A stretch of 64,000 bases of DNA from Flavobacteriaceae bacterium HL-DH10 (GCA_031826515.1 CP134536.1:1934001-1998000), one strand, 5' to 3'. Shown: positions 8,677 to 17,447, numbered from the stretch's first letter. Translations and numbers: made by a program. The notes: a model not told the origin generated them from the letters alone.

Positions 8677-8749
8677 GAATTAATTAATAGTACTGTAAAA
8701 GTATATTGTAATAAGGATATATAAAATAAGTACATATACGTATTTTATA
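8677..8749. repeat. Degenerate copy of the response-regulator 3' end/terminator (copy 1)
   Basis: About 73 bp match 8819-8891 (GAAYTAATTAATAGYACTGTAAA... ending in TACGTATTTTATA in both). Copy 2 is the functional gene end of the response regulator; copy 1 carries a weakened version of the same hairpin. It looks like the remnant of a duplicated gene end. Confidence 0.5.
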
Positions 8750-8770
8750 TAATGGAAGTTTATAAAAAGC

Positions 8771-8803
8771 GAAAACTCTAAATCATAACAATTTAGAGTT
8801 TTC
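8771..8803. terminator. Perfect 13-bp hairpin between the two repeat copies
   Basis: GAAAACTCTAAAT / ATTTAGAGTTTTC with a 7-nt loop. On the minus strand a GCTTTTTATA tail follows, so it can serve as a second terminator for the response regulator. On the plus strand the tail is weaker. Confidence 0.6.
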
Positions 8804-8818
8804 TATAATTCTCCCTAA

Positions 8819-8891
8819 GAACTAATTAATAGCACTGTAAATGTATAGGATATAAATGTGAAAAAAAATACGCACTTCTACGTATTTTATA
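8819..8891. repeat. Response-regulator 3' end/terminator repeat (copy 2)
   Basis: Direct partner of 8677-8749, offset by 142 bp. It includes the stop codon of the response regulator (8887-8889) and its terminator hairpin AAATACG-N8-CGTATTT (8866-8887), which on the minus strand runs straight into eight Ts. Confidence 0.5.
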
Positions 8892-9519
8892 AATGAGTTT
8901 TATTAACGTTTGCCCAAATAGAAAGTGACGTAGGTTTATTATCTAAGCAAAGTTTAGCTACAATATTGCTTCTATGTTTGTCTACAGTACGTATAGAAAT
9001 ATTTAGTTCTTCAGCAATGTCTTGGCTGGTTTTATTTTCAGAAATAAGTTTTGTTATTTTTAGTTCAGATTTAGTTAATAAGTCCAAGCCTTTTGGTTTT
9101 TCATTATAACCATTATGTTTTAAAAAGGAGCCAATTTCTTCACTAAAATAAGGTCTATTATTAAGAACATTGTCAATACAAGTTTCAATTTCTTCAATAG
9201 CAAAATCTTTTAAAATATAGCCATAAACATTATAGGCTTTAGCTTTATCATATAATTCTTCTTCTTTATCAAAAGTGATGAGGATAATTTTGGTTGAAAG
9301 GTTGTTTTTTTGACAAGCCTCAGCAATTTCTAAGCCTGTTTTCTGCGGCATTCTTATATCAAGAATAGCAATTTCTGGCTTTAATTTTACTATAAGGTTA
9401 TAAGCACTATTTCCATCGGAAGCGCTTCCAACTATATTAAAGTTTTTAGAAGATAAAAAATCTGTTAAGCCTCGTAACATTAAAGGGTGGTCGTCTGCAA
9501 TTACAATTGAGGTATTCAT
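8887..9519 (-). CDS. NarL/FixJ-type response regulator (orphan)
   Basis: The 210-residue protein has a receiver domain (1-120) with acidic pocket DD (9-10), phosphoacceptor Asp54 in AILDIRMP, and the conserved Thr and Lys positions in IILITFDKEEE and GYILKDFA. A LuxR-type HTH follows (about 143-205; LTKSELKITKLISENKTSQD, RTVDKHRSNIVAKL). It binds DNA when phosphorylated by a partner histidine kinase, but none is encoded nearby. It is transcribed away from the TatD gene, 40 bp downstream of a retropepsin-like protease gene on the same strand. Targets are unknown. Confidence 0.92.
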   Translation of the reverse strand: MNTSIVIADDHPLMLRGLTDFLSSKNFNIVGSASDGNSAYNLIVKLKPEIAILDIRMPQKTGLEIAEACQKNNLSTKIILITFDKEEELYDKAKAYNVYGYILKDFAIEEIETCIDNVLNNRPYFSEEIGSFLKHNGYNEKPKGLDLLTKSELKITKLISENKTSQDIAEELNISIRTVDKHRSNIVAKLCLDNKPTSLSIWANVNKTHL

Positions 9520-9559
9520 TAGTTAGGGATAAATGCTATTAATAGATGATTATAATTAG

Positions 9560-10000
9560 TTATAATTTTAAATATAGAAATTTCTTTTCGTAATCGATAA
9601 TGGCTTTTCCTTTTTTCAAAATATCTGCGCCAATAATACCGTCTACAGGTTTTGAATTATGATTAATTAAAGCTGTATTTACATGGCTAAGGTTAAATAA
9701 AACTAAAACAACTTTATCGTTTTTCCATTTTCCTATTTTAACTTTATTTTTTTTAGACATTTTAGTGTCCATGTCGGTTGCTCCAGCTCCTGCAGCTTTA
9801 ATTTCAGAATCTTTAACTTTTAGATTGAAAGTTTCAATGGCTTCAAAGCCAACACACGAACTTGATGCTCCTGTATCTAAAATGAATAAACCTTTATGTC
9901 CATTTATTGTTGCTTTAATTTCAAAATGGTTGGTTTGTGTTAAATGTAATTTTACTTTAGTGTAGCCTTTGTCAAGAAGAAATTGTTGAAGCTTTGCCAT
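9560..10000 (-). CDS. Retropepsin-like aspartic protease
   Basis: The 146-residue protein contains the single-domain aspartyl protease motif FILDTGASSSCVG (catalytic Asp about residue 42). A second hydrophobic-Gly element, DGIIGADIL (about 122-130), is typical of retropepsin folds, which act as homodimers. There is no signal peptide, so it is probably cytoplasmic. Bacterial relatives are generally annotated as clan AA proteases with unknown substrates. It probably shares a transcript with the downstream response regulator. Confidence 0.8.
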   Translation of the reverse strand: MAKLQQFLLDKGYTKVKLHLTQTNHFEIKATINGHKGLFILDTGASSSCVGFEAIETFNLKVKDSEIKAAGAGATDMDTKMSKKNKVKIGKWKNDKVVLVLFNLSHVNTALINHNSKPVDGIIGADILKKGKAIIDYEKKFLYLKL

Positions 10001-10082
10001 AAATTGATTTTAAACAAATATAATGATGTAAAAACAATTATTTTTACAAAATAATAGAAGTAAAAATTTAAAACTTTAATAT

Positions 10083-10850
10083 TTGATAGTTACAGACACG
10101 CATACCCATTTATATAGCGAAGCTTTTGATGAAGATAGAAACGACATGATAAATCGAGCCATGCAACAAGGCGTGTCTAGGTTTTTTATTCCAGCCATTG
10201 ATTCTACTTATACTACATCTATGCTTCAACTAGAACAAGATTATCCAAACAATGTTTTCTTAATGATGGGTTTACATCCTACACATGTAAAAGATAATTA
10301 TAAAGAGGAATTAAAACATGTAGAAGAGATGCTTGCAAGTCGAAAATTTTATGCTGTTGGTGAAATTGGTATAGATTTATATTGGGATAAATCGACATTA
10401 GAAATTCAGCAAGAAGCATTTAAATATCAAATACAATTAGCAAAACAATATAAATTACCAATTAATATTCATTGCAGAGAGGCATTCGATGAAATATTTG
10501 AAGTTTTAGAAAGTGAAAAAAGTGATGATTTATTCGGAATATTTCATTGTTTTACAGGAAACTTGGAGCAAGCACATCGGGCTATTTCTTATAATATGAA
10601 ATTAGGTATTGGAGGTGTGGCAACTTTTAAAAATGGAAAGATTGATCAGTTTCTAAATCAAATAGATTTAAAACATATTGTATTAGAGACCGATTCACCA
10701 TATTTAGCACCTGTACCATATAGAGGTAAACGAAATGAGAGTCTATATATATTAAAGGTGTTAGAGAAATTATCTATCCTATATAATATAACTCCAGAAG
10801 AAGTTGCAAATATTACAACTCAAAATTCGAAAGAGGTTTTTAAAGTTTAG
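10083..10850 (+). CDS. TatD-family metal-dependent hydrolase (DNase)
   Basis: The 255-residue TIM-barrel amidohydrolase has metal ligands in TDTHTHLYSEAF (HxH near residues 7-9), GEIGIDLYWDK (Glu), INIHCREAFDE, FHCFTGN and LETDSPYLAP (Asp). Family members are Mg2+-dependent 3'-5' DNases or deacylases. Translation most likely starts at a TTG, because an in-frame TAA lies two codons upstream and no ATG precedes the conserved TDTHTH motif. The asparaginase gene follows 4 bp after the stop. Confidence 0.92.
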   Translation: MIVTDTHTHLYSEAFDEDRNDMINRAMQQGVSRFFIPAIDSTYTTSMLQLEQDYPNNVFLMMGLHPTHVKDNYKEELKHVEEMLASRKFYAVGEIGIDLYWDKSTLEIQQEAFKYQIQLAKQYKLPINIHCREAFDEIFEVLESEKSDDLFGIFHCFTGNLEQAHRAISYNMKLGIGGVATFKNGKIDQFLNQIDLKHIVLETDSPYLAPVPYRGKRNESLYILKVLEKLSILYNITPEEVANITTQNSKEVFKV

Positions 10851-10854
10851 AAAT

Positions 10855-11886
10855 ATGAAAAAATCAAAAGCGAACATATTACTTATATACACAGGTGGTA
10901 CTATAGGTATGATTAAGGATTTTAAAACAAGTACGTTAAAAGCTTTCGATTTTAAAACTCTTTTAGAGAAAATACCAGAGTTACAGTTGTTAGATTGTAA
11001 TATAGATACAGTTTCATTTAAGAAACCTATAGATTCTAGTAATATGAAACCCGAATATTGGGTGCAAATAGTTGATATAATAGAAGATAATTATAGTGAT
11101 TTTGATGGTTTTGTGGTACTTCACGGAAGTGATACCATGAGTTATACCGCTTCTGCATTAAGTTTTATGTTAGAAAATTTAGCAAAACCTGTCGTGTTTA
11201 CAGGTTCACAATTGCCTATTGGAGATTTGCGTACCGATGCCAAGGAGAATTTAATAACTTCTATTCAGGTAGCGTCATTAAAACATGAAAACAAACCTTT
11301 AATTAAAGAAGTGTGTTTATATTTTGAATATAAATTATATCGCGCCAATAGAACTACAAAAATTAATGCAGAAGATTTTCAAGCTTTTGCCTCCTTTAAT
11401 TATCCAGATTTAGCAGAATCAGGAGTGCACTTAAAGATTAATAACAAATATTTATTCAAACCTGATTTGAATAAAACTTTAATAGTTCATAAAAAATTAG
11501 ATAATAATATAGCCCTTATAAAACTGTTTCCGGGCATTTCAGAGGTAATAGTTAGTGGAATTATTAATTCTCCTAAGCTAAAAGCTGTAATTATTGAAAC
11601 TTTCGGGTCTGGAAATTGTACTACTGAAAAATGGTTTGTTGAGATACTAACAGAAGCAATTTTAAAAGGGATATACATTATTAATATAACACAATGCTCT
11701 GGTGGTAGTGTTATGATGGGACACTATGAGACTAGTAATCAGTTAAAAGAGATTGGTGTTATATCAGGAAAGGACATTACTACTGAAGCTGCAATTGGAA
11801 AGCTAATGTTTATGTTAGGGCAAAATATTTCAAGTATAAAATTTAAAAATATCTTTGAAAAACCCCTTAGAGGAGAAATGTCTTAA
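10855..11886 (+). CDS. ansA: Type I (cytoplasmic) L-asparaginase
   Basis: Hydrolyses L-asparagine to aspartate and ammonia. The start chosen is the ATG at 10855 (MKKSKANILLIYTGGTIGMI): the longer frame from 10804 would run deep into tatD and lacks homology-like character. The 343-residue protein shows the nucleophile motif TGGTIG near residues 13-18, the second catalytic motif HGSDTMSYTAS near 86-96, and TDAKENL carrying the catalytic lysine. No signal peptide is present, consistent with the low-affinity cytoplasmic type. It is coupled to tatD by a 4-bp gap. Confidence 0.93.
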   Translation: MKKSKANILLIYTGGTIGMIKDFKTSTLKAFDFKTLLEKIPELQLLDCNIDTVSFKKPIDSSNMKPEYWVQIVDIIEDNYSDFDGFVVLHGSDTMSYTASALSFMLENLAKPVVFTGSQLPIGDLRTDAKENLITSIQVASLKHENKPLIKEVCLYFEYKLYRANRTTKINAEDFQAFASFNYPDLAESGVHLKINNKYLFKPDLNKTLIVHKKLDNNIALIKLFPGISEVIVSGIINSPKLKAVIIETFGSGNCTTEKWFVEILTEAILKGIYIINITQCSGGSVMMGHYETSNQLKEIGVISGKDITTEAAIGKLMFMLGQNISSIKFKNIFEKPLRGEMS

Positions 11887-11962
11887 ATTTAACTGATAAA
11901 ATTTTAGCCTTTAAACTTTTTTTCGTTATTTCATACCCTGTAATTTAACTTAGATTAAATAC

Positions 11963-12050
11963 AGAGAGGTGGCCGAGTGGTCGAAGGCGCACGCCTGGAA
12001 AGTGTGTATACCTCAAAAGGGTATCGAGGGTTCGAATCCCTTCCTCTCTG
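11963..12050 (+). tRNA. tRNA-Ser (anticodon GGA)
   Basis: 88-nt class II tRNA: acceptor stem AGAGAGG/CCTCTCT, D-arm GGCCGAGTGG..., anticodon loop CTGGAAA with GGA at 11997-11999 reading UCC/UCU, long variable arm (TATACCTC...GGGTATC), and T-loop GGGTTCGAATCCC. The CCA end is not encoded. No integrase or repeated tRNA 3' end is near. Confidence 0.96.
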
Positions 12051-12125
12051 CTGTTATTTTTTACTTTTAATTACTTTATTTTTTATATCTTTAACACTTT
12101 AACTAATAAAATTAAGATCGAGAAC

Positions 12126-12899
12126 ATGAAAAGATTATTTTCTATCCTTGCTATCGCTGGAATGATGGCATTCGGAACTGCTAATGCAACTACAAACACA
12201 AGCACTAGTGCAGCAGTAACAACTGTAACAACAACTACTCAAGAGCCTGACGCAGCAGCAGCTGAAGATTTAGGATTTCATCAAGAATTAAAAAAGCGTT
12301 TTATTGAAGGTGGCCCAGGATTTATGGGAATAGTACTTTTATGTTTAATTCTAGGTTTAGCAATCGCTATTGAAAGAATTATCTTTTTAAACCTTTCTAC
12401 AACAAATTCAAAAAAATTAACTCAATCTGTTGAAGATGCATTATCATCTGGTGGTGTTGAAGCTGCAAAAGAAGTTTGTAGAAACACAAAAGGACCTATT
12501 GCTTCTATTTTCTATCAAGGTTTAGATAGAGTTGATGAAGGTGTAGAAGCTGCTGAAAAAGCTGTTGTAGCTTACGGTGGTGTACAAATGGGACAATTAG
12601 AAAAGAATGTATCTTGGATTTCTTTATTTATAGCATTAGCGCCAATGCTTGGTTTCATGGGTACTGTAATTGGTATGATTCAAGCATTTGATAAAATTGA
12701 AGCAGCTGGAGATATGAACCCTTCATTAGTGGCGGGTGGTATTAAAGTAGCACTTTTAACAACAGTATTTGGTCTAGTTGTTGCAATTATACTTCAAATT
12801 TTTTACAATTATATTATTGCTAAAATAGATAGCATTGTTAATGATATGGAAGATTCTTCTATTACATTAATGGACTTGTTAATTAGAAACAAGAAGTAA
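12126..12899 (+). CDS. exbB: ExbB/TolQ/MotA-family proton channel protein
   Basis: Forms the inner-membrane proton-conducting complex that powers TonB-dependent outer-membrane transport. The 257-residue protein has an N-terminal signal-like hydrophobic segment and a Thr/Ala-rich linker (1-45), then three membrane helices at about 57-79, 163-185 and 205-231. The family signature is LAPMLGFMGTVIGMIQAF followed by GGIKVALLTTVFGLVVAI. First gene of exbB-X-exbD-exbD. Bacteroidota ExbB proteins often carry this extra N-terminal segment. TonB itself is not in the window. Confidence 0.93.
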   Translation: MKRLFSILAIAGMMAFGTANATTNTSTSAAVTTVTTTTQEPDAAAAEDLGFHQELKKRFIEGGPGFMGIVLLCLILGLAIAIERIIFLNLSTTNSKKLTQSVEDALSSGGVEAAKEVCRNTKGPIASIFYQGLDRVDEGVEAAEKAVVAYGGVQMGQLEKNVSWISLFIALAPMLGFMGTVIGMIQAFDKIEAAGDMNPSLVAGGIKVALLTTVFGLVVAIILQIFYNYIIAKIDSIVNDMEDSSITLMDLLIRNKK

Positions 12900-13015
12900 T
12901 AATTTAAAATTGTAAGTATTATGAAATGAGCCATGTCAATTTAAGGTTATAATGAACTTAAAATGATTATTGGCGAATTACATCTGACTTATTTAACACA
13001 ATAAAATTTAAACAG

Positions 13016-13450
13016 ATGAAAAAAATATTAACCATATTATTAGCAGTTGTAGGTATACTTTCTATAGTATTTCTAGCTATGATAATATCAGCAGGAGATG
13101 AAGCGATAAAAGCTGGAGAATCTAGTGGATCTGTAAATACGTTTATGTATATTGGATATATTGTTTTCTTTTTAACTTTAGCTTTTGTAGTTATTTTTAG
13201 TTTGAAAAACATATTCTCTGATGGAGATAAACTTAAAAGTACATTAAAAGGACTTGGTGTATTTGCTCTACTATCAGCGATTTGTTATTTTGGATTAGCT
13301 AATGGAGTAGAAACACCATTAAAGGATGGTGGATCGTTATCAGCAAGCGGCTCTCAATTATTAGGAGCAGGACTATGGTTGTTCTATCTACTTCTTTTAA
13401 TAGCAGGAGGCTCTATGTTGTTTTTCGGAATTAAAAAAATGGCAAAATAA
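13016..13450 (+). CDS. Four-helix membrane protein between exbB and exbD
   Basis: The 144-residue protein has predicted membrane helices at about 4-24, 43-64, 79-96 and 115-137 and no recognisable catalytic motif. It is separated from exbD by 1 bp and from exbB by 116 bp, so it is translationally linked to the ExbB/ExbD unit. It is a good candidate accessory subunit of the proton channel. I do not recognise a characterised homologue. Confidence 0.8.
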   Translation: MKKILTILLAVVGILSIVFLAMIISAGDEAIKAGESSGSVNTFMYIGYIVFFLTLAFVVIFSLKNIFSDGDKLKSTLKGLGVFALLSAICYFGLANGVETPLKDGGSLSASGSQLLGAGLWLFYLLLLIAGGSMLFFGIKKMAK

Positions 13451-13451
13451 T

Positions 13452-14057
13452 ATGGCAAAAAGAGCAGCACCGGAAGTTAATGCAGGCTCAATGGCCGACA
13501 TTGCTTTCTTACTATTAATCTTTTTCTTAGTTACAACTACTATAGAAAAGGATTCTGGTATAAACCGAAAATTACCACCTATTGATGATTCAGAACAAGA
13601 TGTTATTATAAAACAGAAAAATATTTTTACTGTTTTATTAAATAAGAATGACCAATTGTTAGTAGAAGATGAGAACATGGAACTTAAAGATTTAAGAGCA
13701 GCAGCTGTTGAATTTTTAGATAATAATGGAGATGGTTCTTGTAGTTTTTGTCAAGGGAAGAAAAACTCTTCTTCATCTGATAATCCAACAAAAGCAATTA
13801 TTTCGTTAGCGAATGATAGAGAAACTTCTTATTCAGCATACATATCTGTACAAAATGAATTAGTTGCAGCTTATAATGTATTAAGAAATAGATTGGCACT
13901 TCAATTAGGACCTAAAAAAGGGTTTCCAGGCATGGATTTTGTTCAAATGCAAGAAAACTATAAAAGTGTTCAATGGCCTGGAAATAAGGATAAGTTGAAA
14001 GCTGTTATTGATCAAATTAAAGAATTGATTCCTCAGAAACTATCGGAAGTACAATAG
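13452..14057 (+). CDS. exbD: ExbD/TolR-family protein (first of two)
   Basis: A 201-residue inner-membrane protein with one transmembrane helix (about 15-33) containing the essential Asp16 in MADIAFLLLIFFLVTTT, then a periplasmic domain. It is longer than enterobacterial ExbD (about 140) because of an insertion near residues 91-110 with a CSFC motif (Cys97, Cys100) and a Ser-rich stretch. The CxxC pair could form a disulfide or bind metal in the periplasm. It is followed 31 bp later by a second exbD. Confidence 0.92.
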   Translation: MAKRAAPEVNAGSMADIAFLLLIFFLVTTTIEKDSGINRKLPPIDDSEQDVIIKQKNIFTVLLNKNDQLLVEDENMELKDLRAAAVEFLDNNGDGSCSFCQGKKNSSSSDNPTKAIISLANDRETSYSAYISVQNELVAAYNVLRNRLALQLGPKKGFPGMDFVQMQENYKSVQWPGNKDKLKAVIDQIKELIPQKLSEVQ

Positions 14058-14088
14058 GTAATTTAGAATTAAATAAATAGAGATTAAT

Positions 14089-14562
14089 ATGTCTAAATTT
14101 AAAAAGAAAAAGGATGGAGGATTAGCTCCAATTAACACAGCATCATTACCAGATATTGTATTTATGTTATTATTCTTTTTTATGGTTGCAACCGTAATGA
14201 GAGAAGATACACTTATGATTAAAAATGCTTTGCCTTTAGCTAACCAAATAGAGAAACTTGATAAAAAGAATCCTGTTAGTTATATATATATTGGAAGGCC
14301 TAGTGATAACTATAAGAAATTTGGTACAGCAGCGAGAATACAGTTAAATGATAAGTTTGCTGATGTTAGCGAAGTAGCTGCTTTTATAGGAGCAGAAAGG
14401 GCTGCACTAAGAGAAGAACTTATTCCATTTTTAACGGTATCTTTAAAAGTAGATAAAGATGCTAATATGGGTATTGTTGGTGATGTTAAGCAAGAACTAA
14501 GAAAGGTTAATGCATTAAAAATTAACTACACAACAGGTAGTGGTGATGCATTGAATAATTAA
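14089..14562 (+). CDS. exbD: ExbD/TolR-family protein (second of two)
   Basis: The 157-residue protein has one transmembrane helix containing the conserved Asp (SLPDIVFMLLFFFMVATVM, about residues 19-37) after a basic N-terminus, then a periplasmic domain. It lacks the CxxC insertion of its upstream paralogue, so the two probably form a heteromeric ExbD rather than being redundant copies. It is last in the exbB-X-exbD-exbD transcript; a strong terminator follows 24 bp after its stop. Confidence 0.92.
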   Translation: MSKFKKKKDGGLAPINTASLPDIVFMLLFFFMVATVMREDTLMIKNALPLANQIEKLDKKNPVSYIYIGRPSDNYKKFGTAARIQLNDKFADVSEVAAFIGAERAALREELIPFLTVSLKVDKDANMGIVGDVKQELRKVNALKINYTTGSGDALNN

Positions 14563-14586
14563 GTAAAATAATCTTAATTTGTTAAT

Positions 14587-14621
14587 AAAAAAGGGCATTC
14601 TTAAATAGAATGCCCTTTTTT
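14587..14621 (+). terminator. Terminator of the exb operon
   Basis: AAAAAAGGGCATTC / GAATGCCCTTTTTT, a 14-bp stem with a 7-nt loop and terminal T run. Confidence 0.92.
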
Positions 14622-14669
14622 ATTAAGTTATATATTTGAGTATTTATATTATATTAAAATCTAGTTTAG

Positions 14670-15362
14670 ATGAAAAGATTATTTGTTTTTATAAGTATTA
14701 TGTTCTTTGTACAAAAAATAGATGCACAAGAGCAAGTAAATAAAATAATTGATTCACTTTATAAAGAAGATCAGTTTTATATTGGTGTAACGAATAATTT
14801 ATTTGGAAATAAGCCAGCAGATTTATCTCAAAGTGGTTTTTCTAGTGGTTTTCATTTAGGTTTTATTAAAGATATGCCTATCAATAACAATAGAAATGTT
14901 GCTATTGGTATTGGTATGGGATATTCTGTTAATTCTTTTAATGAAAACTTACTTATTAGTAAAGATAATTTAGGAGCGGTATCTTACACTATTTTAGATG
15001 ATGATAAAACATATACTAAAAATAAGTTTTCTAGGCATTTACTTGAACTACCTTTAGAATTTAGATGGCGTACCTCAACACCATCAGAATATAATTTTTG
15101 GCGTATTTATACAGGTTTTAAGTTTAGTTATATGTTTGCGCATACCACTAAATATATAGGAGATTTAGGCAGTTTTAAATATACAGATATTGAGGATTTT
15201 AATAAGTTTCAGTATGCTTTAACATTAAGTGCAGGTTACAATACTTGGAATATTTACATGTATTATGCTTTAAATTCTATTTTTTCTAATAATGTTAATG
15301 TTGATGGACAGTCATTAAACATGAATGCTATAAAAATTGGTTTAATGTTTTATATTCTATAA
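14670..15362 (+). CDS. Outer-membrane beta-barrel protein (porin/PorT-like)
   Basis: The 230-residue protein has a signal peptide ending near KIDAQ, then repeated amphipathic strands (VAIGIGMGYSVNSF, HLLELPLEFRWRT, IYTGFKFSYMFAHTT, YALTLSAGYNTWNIYMYYAL) and a C-terminal strand ending MFYIL. The size and LLELPLEFRWR strand recall the PorT-like outer-membrane barrel family of Bacteroidota. Assignment as the type IX secretion protein PorT/SprT itself is not supported by context. It converges with the PAP2-like gene, overlapping its 3' end by 6 bp. Confidence 0.75.
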   Translation: MKRLFVFISIMFFVQKIDAQEQVNKIIDSLYKEDQFYIGVTNNLFGNKPADLSQSGFSSGFHLGFIKDMPINNNRNVAIGIGMGYSVNSFNENLLISKDNLGAVSYTILDDDKTYTKNKFSRHLLELPLEFRWRTSTPSEYNFWRIYTGFKFSYMFAHTTKYIGDLGSFKYTDIEDFNKFQYALTLSAGYNTWNIYMYYALNSIFSNNVNVDGQSLNMNAIKIGLMFYIL

Positions 15363-15965
15363 CCAATAGGGGACTAATATAAGTTGTGGAATTAGACCAA
15401 CAAATAAACCCATAATTAATTCTTTGTAGGTATGCGCTTTTAAATGTAATCTAGACGTTGCAACAGCTCCAATTGCAATCATCATTAAAGCTAAAGCACC
15501 ATTAATATTGATGCTAAAGTGAATACTTAAAGCTAAAAAAAACATAAAGACTCCAGATACAGAAATCATATGTATACTTGCTTTAAACTTAAATACAGCA
15601 AGCAGTAAACAGGTCATTGTAGAAATTAATATACCAACAAAAAAATAGTAAAGTTCAATAACTTGTGTTGGAGTTAAAATACGCTTTATTACAATAAGAA
15701 TAACAATGCAATTTAATGCTAGCGGGTAGATACGTTCATTAGTGCTTTTTAAGTAAATAGAGTTTACCTTTCCCAATGTTTTGAGCAAAAAATAGAGTAG
15801 TATAGGTAGGATTATGGTAAGTATAACAAGAGAAACTATTTTTGCGTGTATAATTTCACTAGGTATATATCTAGGCGATTTTGAAAAATAAAAAAGGACA
15901 CCTAAAAGGGGCATTAATAATGGATGCAAGATATACGATATGCATTTTAAAAGCCAATTCATCAT
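15357..15965 (-). CDS. PAP2-superfamily-like membrane protein with degenerate motifs
   Basis: The 202-residue protein has about six membrane helices. Near the C-terminus SRLHLKAHTYKELIMG matches the third phosphatase motif of type 2 phosphatidic acid phosphatases (SR...H...D...G) but with Glu in place of Asp. SIHMISVSG resembles, and departs from, the usual PSGH motif. The fold is probably retained with altered or lost catalysis. Its start overlaps the rpoN stop by 4 bp (ATGA-type coupling). Function is unknown; lipid phosphate recycling is one possibility. Confidence 0.65.
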   Translation of the reverse strand: MMNWLLKCISYILHPLLMPLLGVLFYFSKSPRYIPSEIIHAKIVSLVILTIILPILLYFLLKTLGKVNSIYLKSTNERIYPLALNCIVILIVIKRILTPTQVIELYYFFVGILISTMTCLLLAVFKFKASIHMISVSGVFMFFLALSIHFSININGALALMMIAIGAVATSRLHLKAHTYKELIMGLFVGLIPQLILVPYWL

Positions 15966-17443
15966 ATTTTTTTACGTAACCTAGCTACTGGGATATCTTG
16001 TTGTTCTCTGTATTTCGCAACTGTACGTCGTGCTATAGGATATCCTTTTTCTTTCAAAATAGAAGCTAATGTTTCGTCTGTTAATGGTTTTTTTTTGTCT
16101 TCTTCTTCAATAACGGTTTCTAATATTTTTTTAATTTCTCTTGTTGAAACATCTTCACCTTGATCATTTTTCATGGATTCTGAAAAGAATTCTTTTATCA
16201 GTTTTGTTCCATAAGGTGTGTCAACATATTTACTATTTGCAACTCTTGATACTGTAGAAACATCCATAGAAATTTCATCTGCAATATCTTTAAGGATCAT
16301 CGGTTTTAAATTGCGTTCATCTCCTGTTAAAAAGTACTCTTTTTGGTAGTGCATAATAGCACTCATTGTAATAAATAAAGTTTGTTGACGTTGTTTTATG
16401 GCTTCAATAAACCACTTAGCGGCATCTAGTTTTTGCTTTATAAAACTAACTGCGTCTTTTTGTGATTTCGATTTGTCTTTAGATTCTTTATAGCCATTAA
16501 GCATGTTGTTATATTCTCTAGAGACATGAAGCTCTGGAGCATTTCTTCCGTTTAATGTTAGTTCTAATTCGCCATCAACAATTTTTATAGCAAAATCAGG
16601 AACCACATGTTCAACAATTCTATTGTTTCCAGCGTAAGAGCCACCTGGTTTTGGGTTTAAATGTTCAATATTTGAAATAGCATCTTTTAATTGAACTTCT
16701 GAAATATTAAATTTCTGAAGTAATTTTTGATAGTGTTTTTTAGTGAATTGTTCAAATGCATTATCAATAATATTAATTGCTAATAGACAATCTGGTGTTT
16801 TTTCTTTTCGGTGTAACTGAATGCTTAAACATTCTTGTAAGTTTCTAGCACCAACACCAGCAGGATCTAGCTGATGAACAATTTTTAAAACTTTTTCAAT
16901 GCTTTCTTCTGTGGTATAAACGTTTTGTGTGAACGCTAAATCGTCCATTATATCACTTAACTCACGACGTATATAACCACTTTCATCAATACTACCAACT
17001 AAAAATTCGGCAATATCTCGTTCTTCATCAGACAGTCTATAGGTGTTTAATTGATTTATTAGGTGTTGGGTAAAAGATGTACCAGCGGCATAAGGCATCG
17101 TTTTTTCCTCATCATCACTACTATAATTATTTGCTTGCGTACGATAATCAGGGATTTCATCATCACTTAAATATTCATCAACATTAATATCGTCTGCATT
17201 TATACTTTCGTTATCATTAAAATCATCAGTATTGTCTAAGTCAGAATCATACTCATTTTCAATATCTTCTTTACCACTTTCAAGAGCTGGATTTTCTTCT
17301 AACTCTTGTTTTAAACGCTGTTCAAATGCTTGTGTAGGCAACTGTATCAATTTCATTAATTGAATTTGTTGCGGTGATAGTTTTTGCGATAATTTAAATT
17401 GTAAATATTGCTTAAGCATGTTCGAATTATGGTTGTTTCTCAA
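15962..17443 (-). CDS. rpoN: RNA polymerase sigma-54 factor
   Basis: Alternative sigma factor that needs AAA+ activators to open promoters. The N-terminal activator-interacting region is glutamine/leucine-rich (LSQKLSPQQIQLMKLIQLPT), followed by a very acidic linker (about 50-110), the core-binding domain and the C-terminal RpoN box ARRTVAKYR that contacts the -24 element. Length as called is 493, but Met9 (MLKQYLQFKLSQ, position 17419) is the more likely start because the conserved region begins there. No sigma-54 activator gene lies in this window. It is downstream of asnS with a terminator-like hairpin between. Confidence 0.96.
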   Translation of the reverse strand: MRNNHNSNMLKQYLQFKLSQKLSPQQIQLMKLIQLPTQAFEQRLKQELEENPALESGKEDIENEYDSDLDNTDDFNDNESINADDINVDEYLSDDEIPDYRTQANNYSSDDEEKTMPYAAGTSFTQHLINQLNTYRLSDEERDIAEFLVGSIDESGYIRRELSDIMDDLAFTQNVYTTEESIEKVLKIVHQLDPAGVGARNLQECLSIQLHRKEKTPDCLLAINIIDNAFEQFTKKHYQKLLQKFNISEVQLKDAISNIEHLNPKPGGSYAGNNRIVEHVVPDFAIKIVDGELELTLNGRNAPELHVSREYNNMLNGYKESKDKSKSQKDAVSFIKQKLDAAKWFIEAIKQRQQTLFITMSAIMHYQKEYFLTGDERNLKPMILKDIADEISMDVSTVSRVANSKYVDTPYGTKLIKEFFSESMKNDQGEDVSTREIKKILETVIEEEDKKKPLTDETLASILKEKGYPIARRTVAKYREQQDIPVARLRKKI

Positions 17444-17447
17444 AGAT

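Noticed and set aside
10804-10854. Upstream start for the asparaginase
   Set aside because: It would overlap tatD by 47 bp and add a basic segment not found in the family; the ATG at 10855 is in the normal place.
11963-12050. tRNA-Ser as an integration site of a mobile element
   Set aside because: No integrase, no repeated tRNA 3' end, and both flanks are ordinary core genes.
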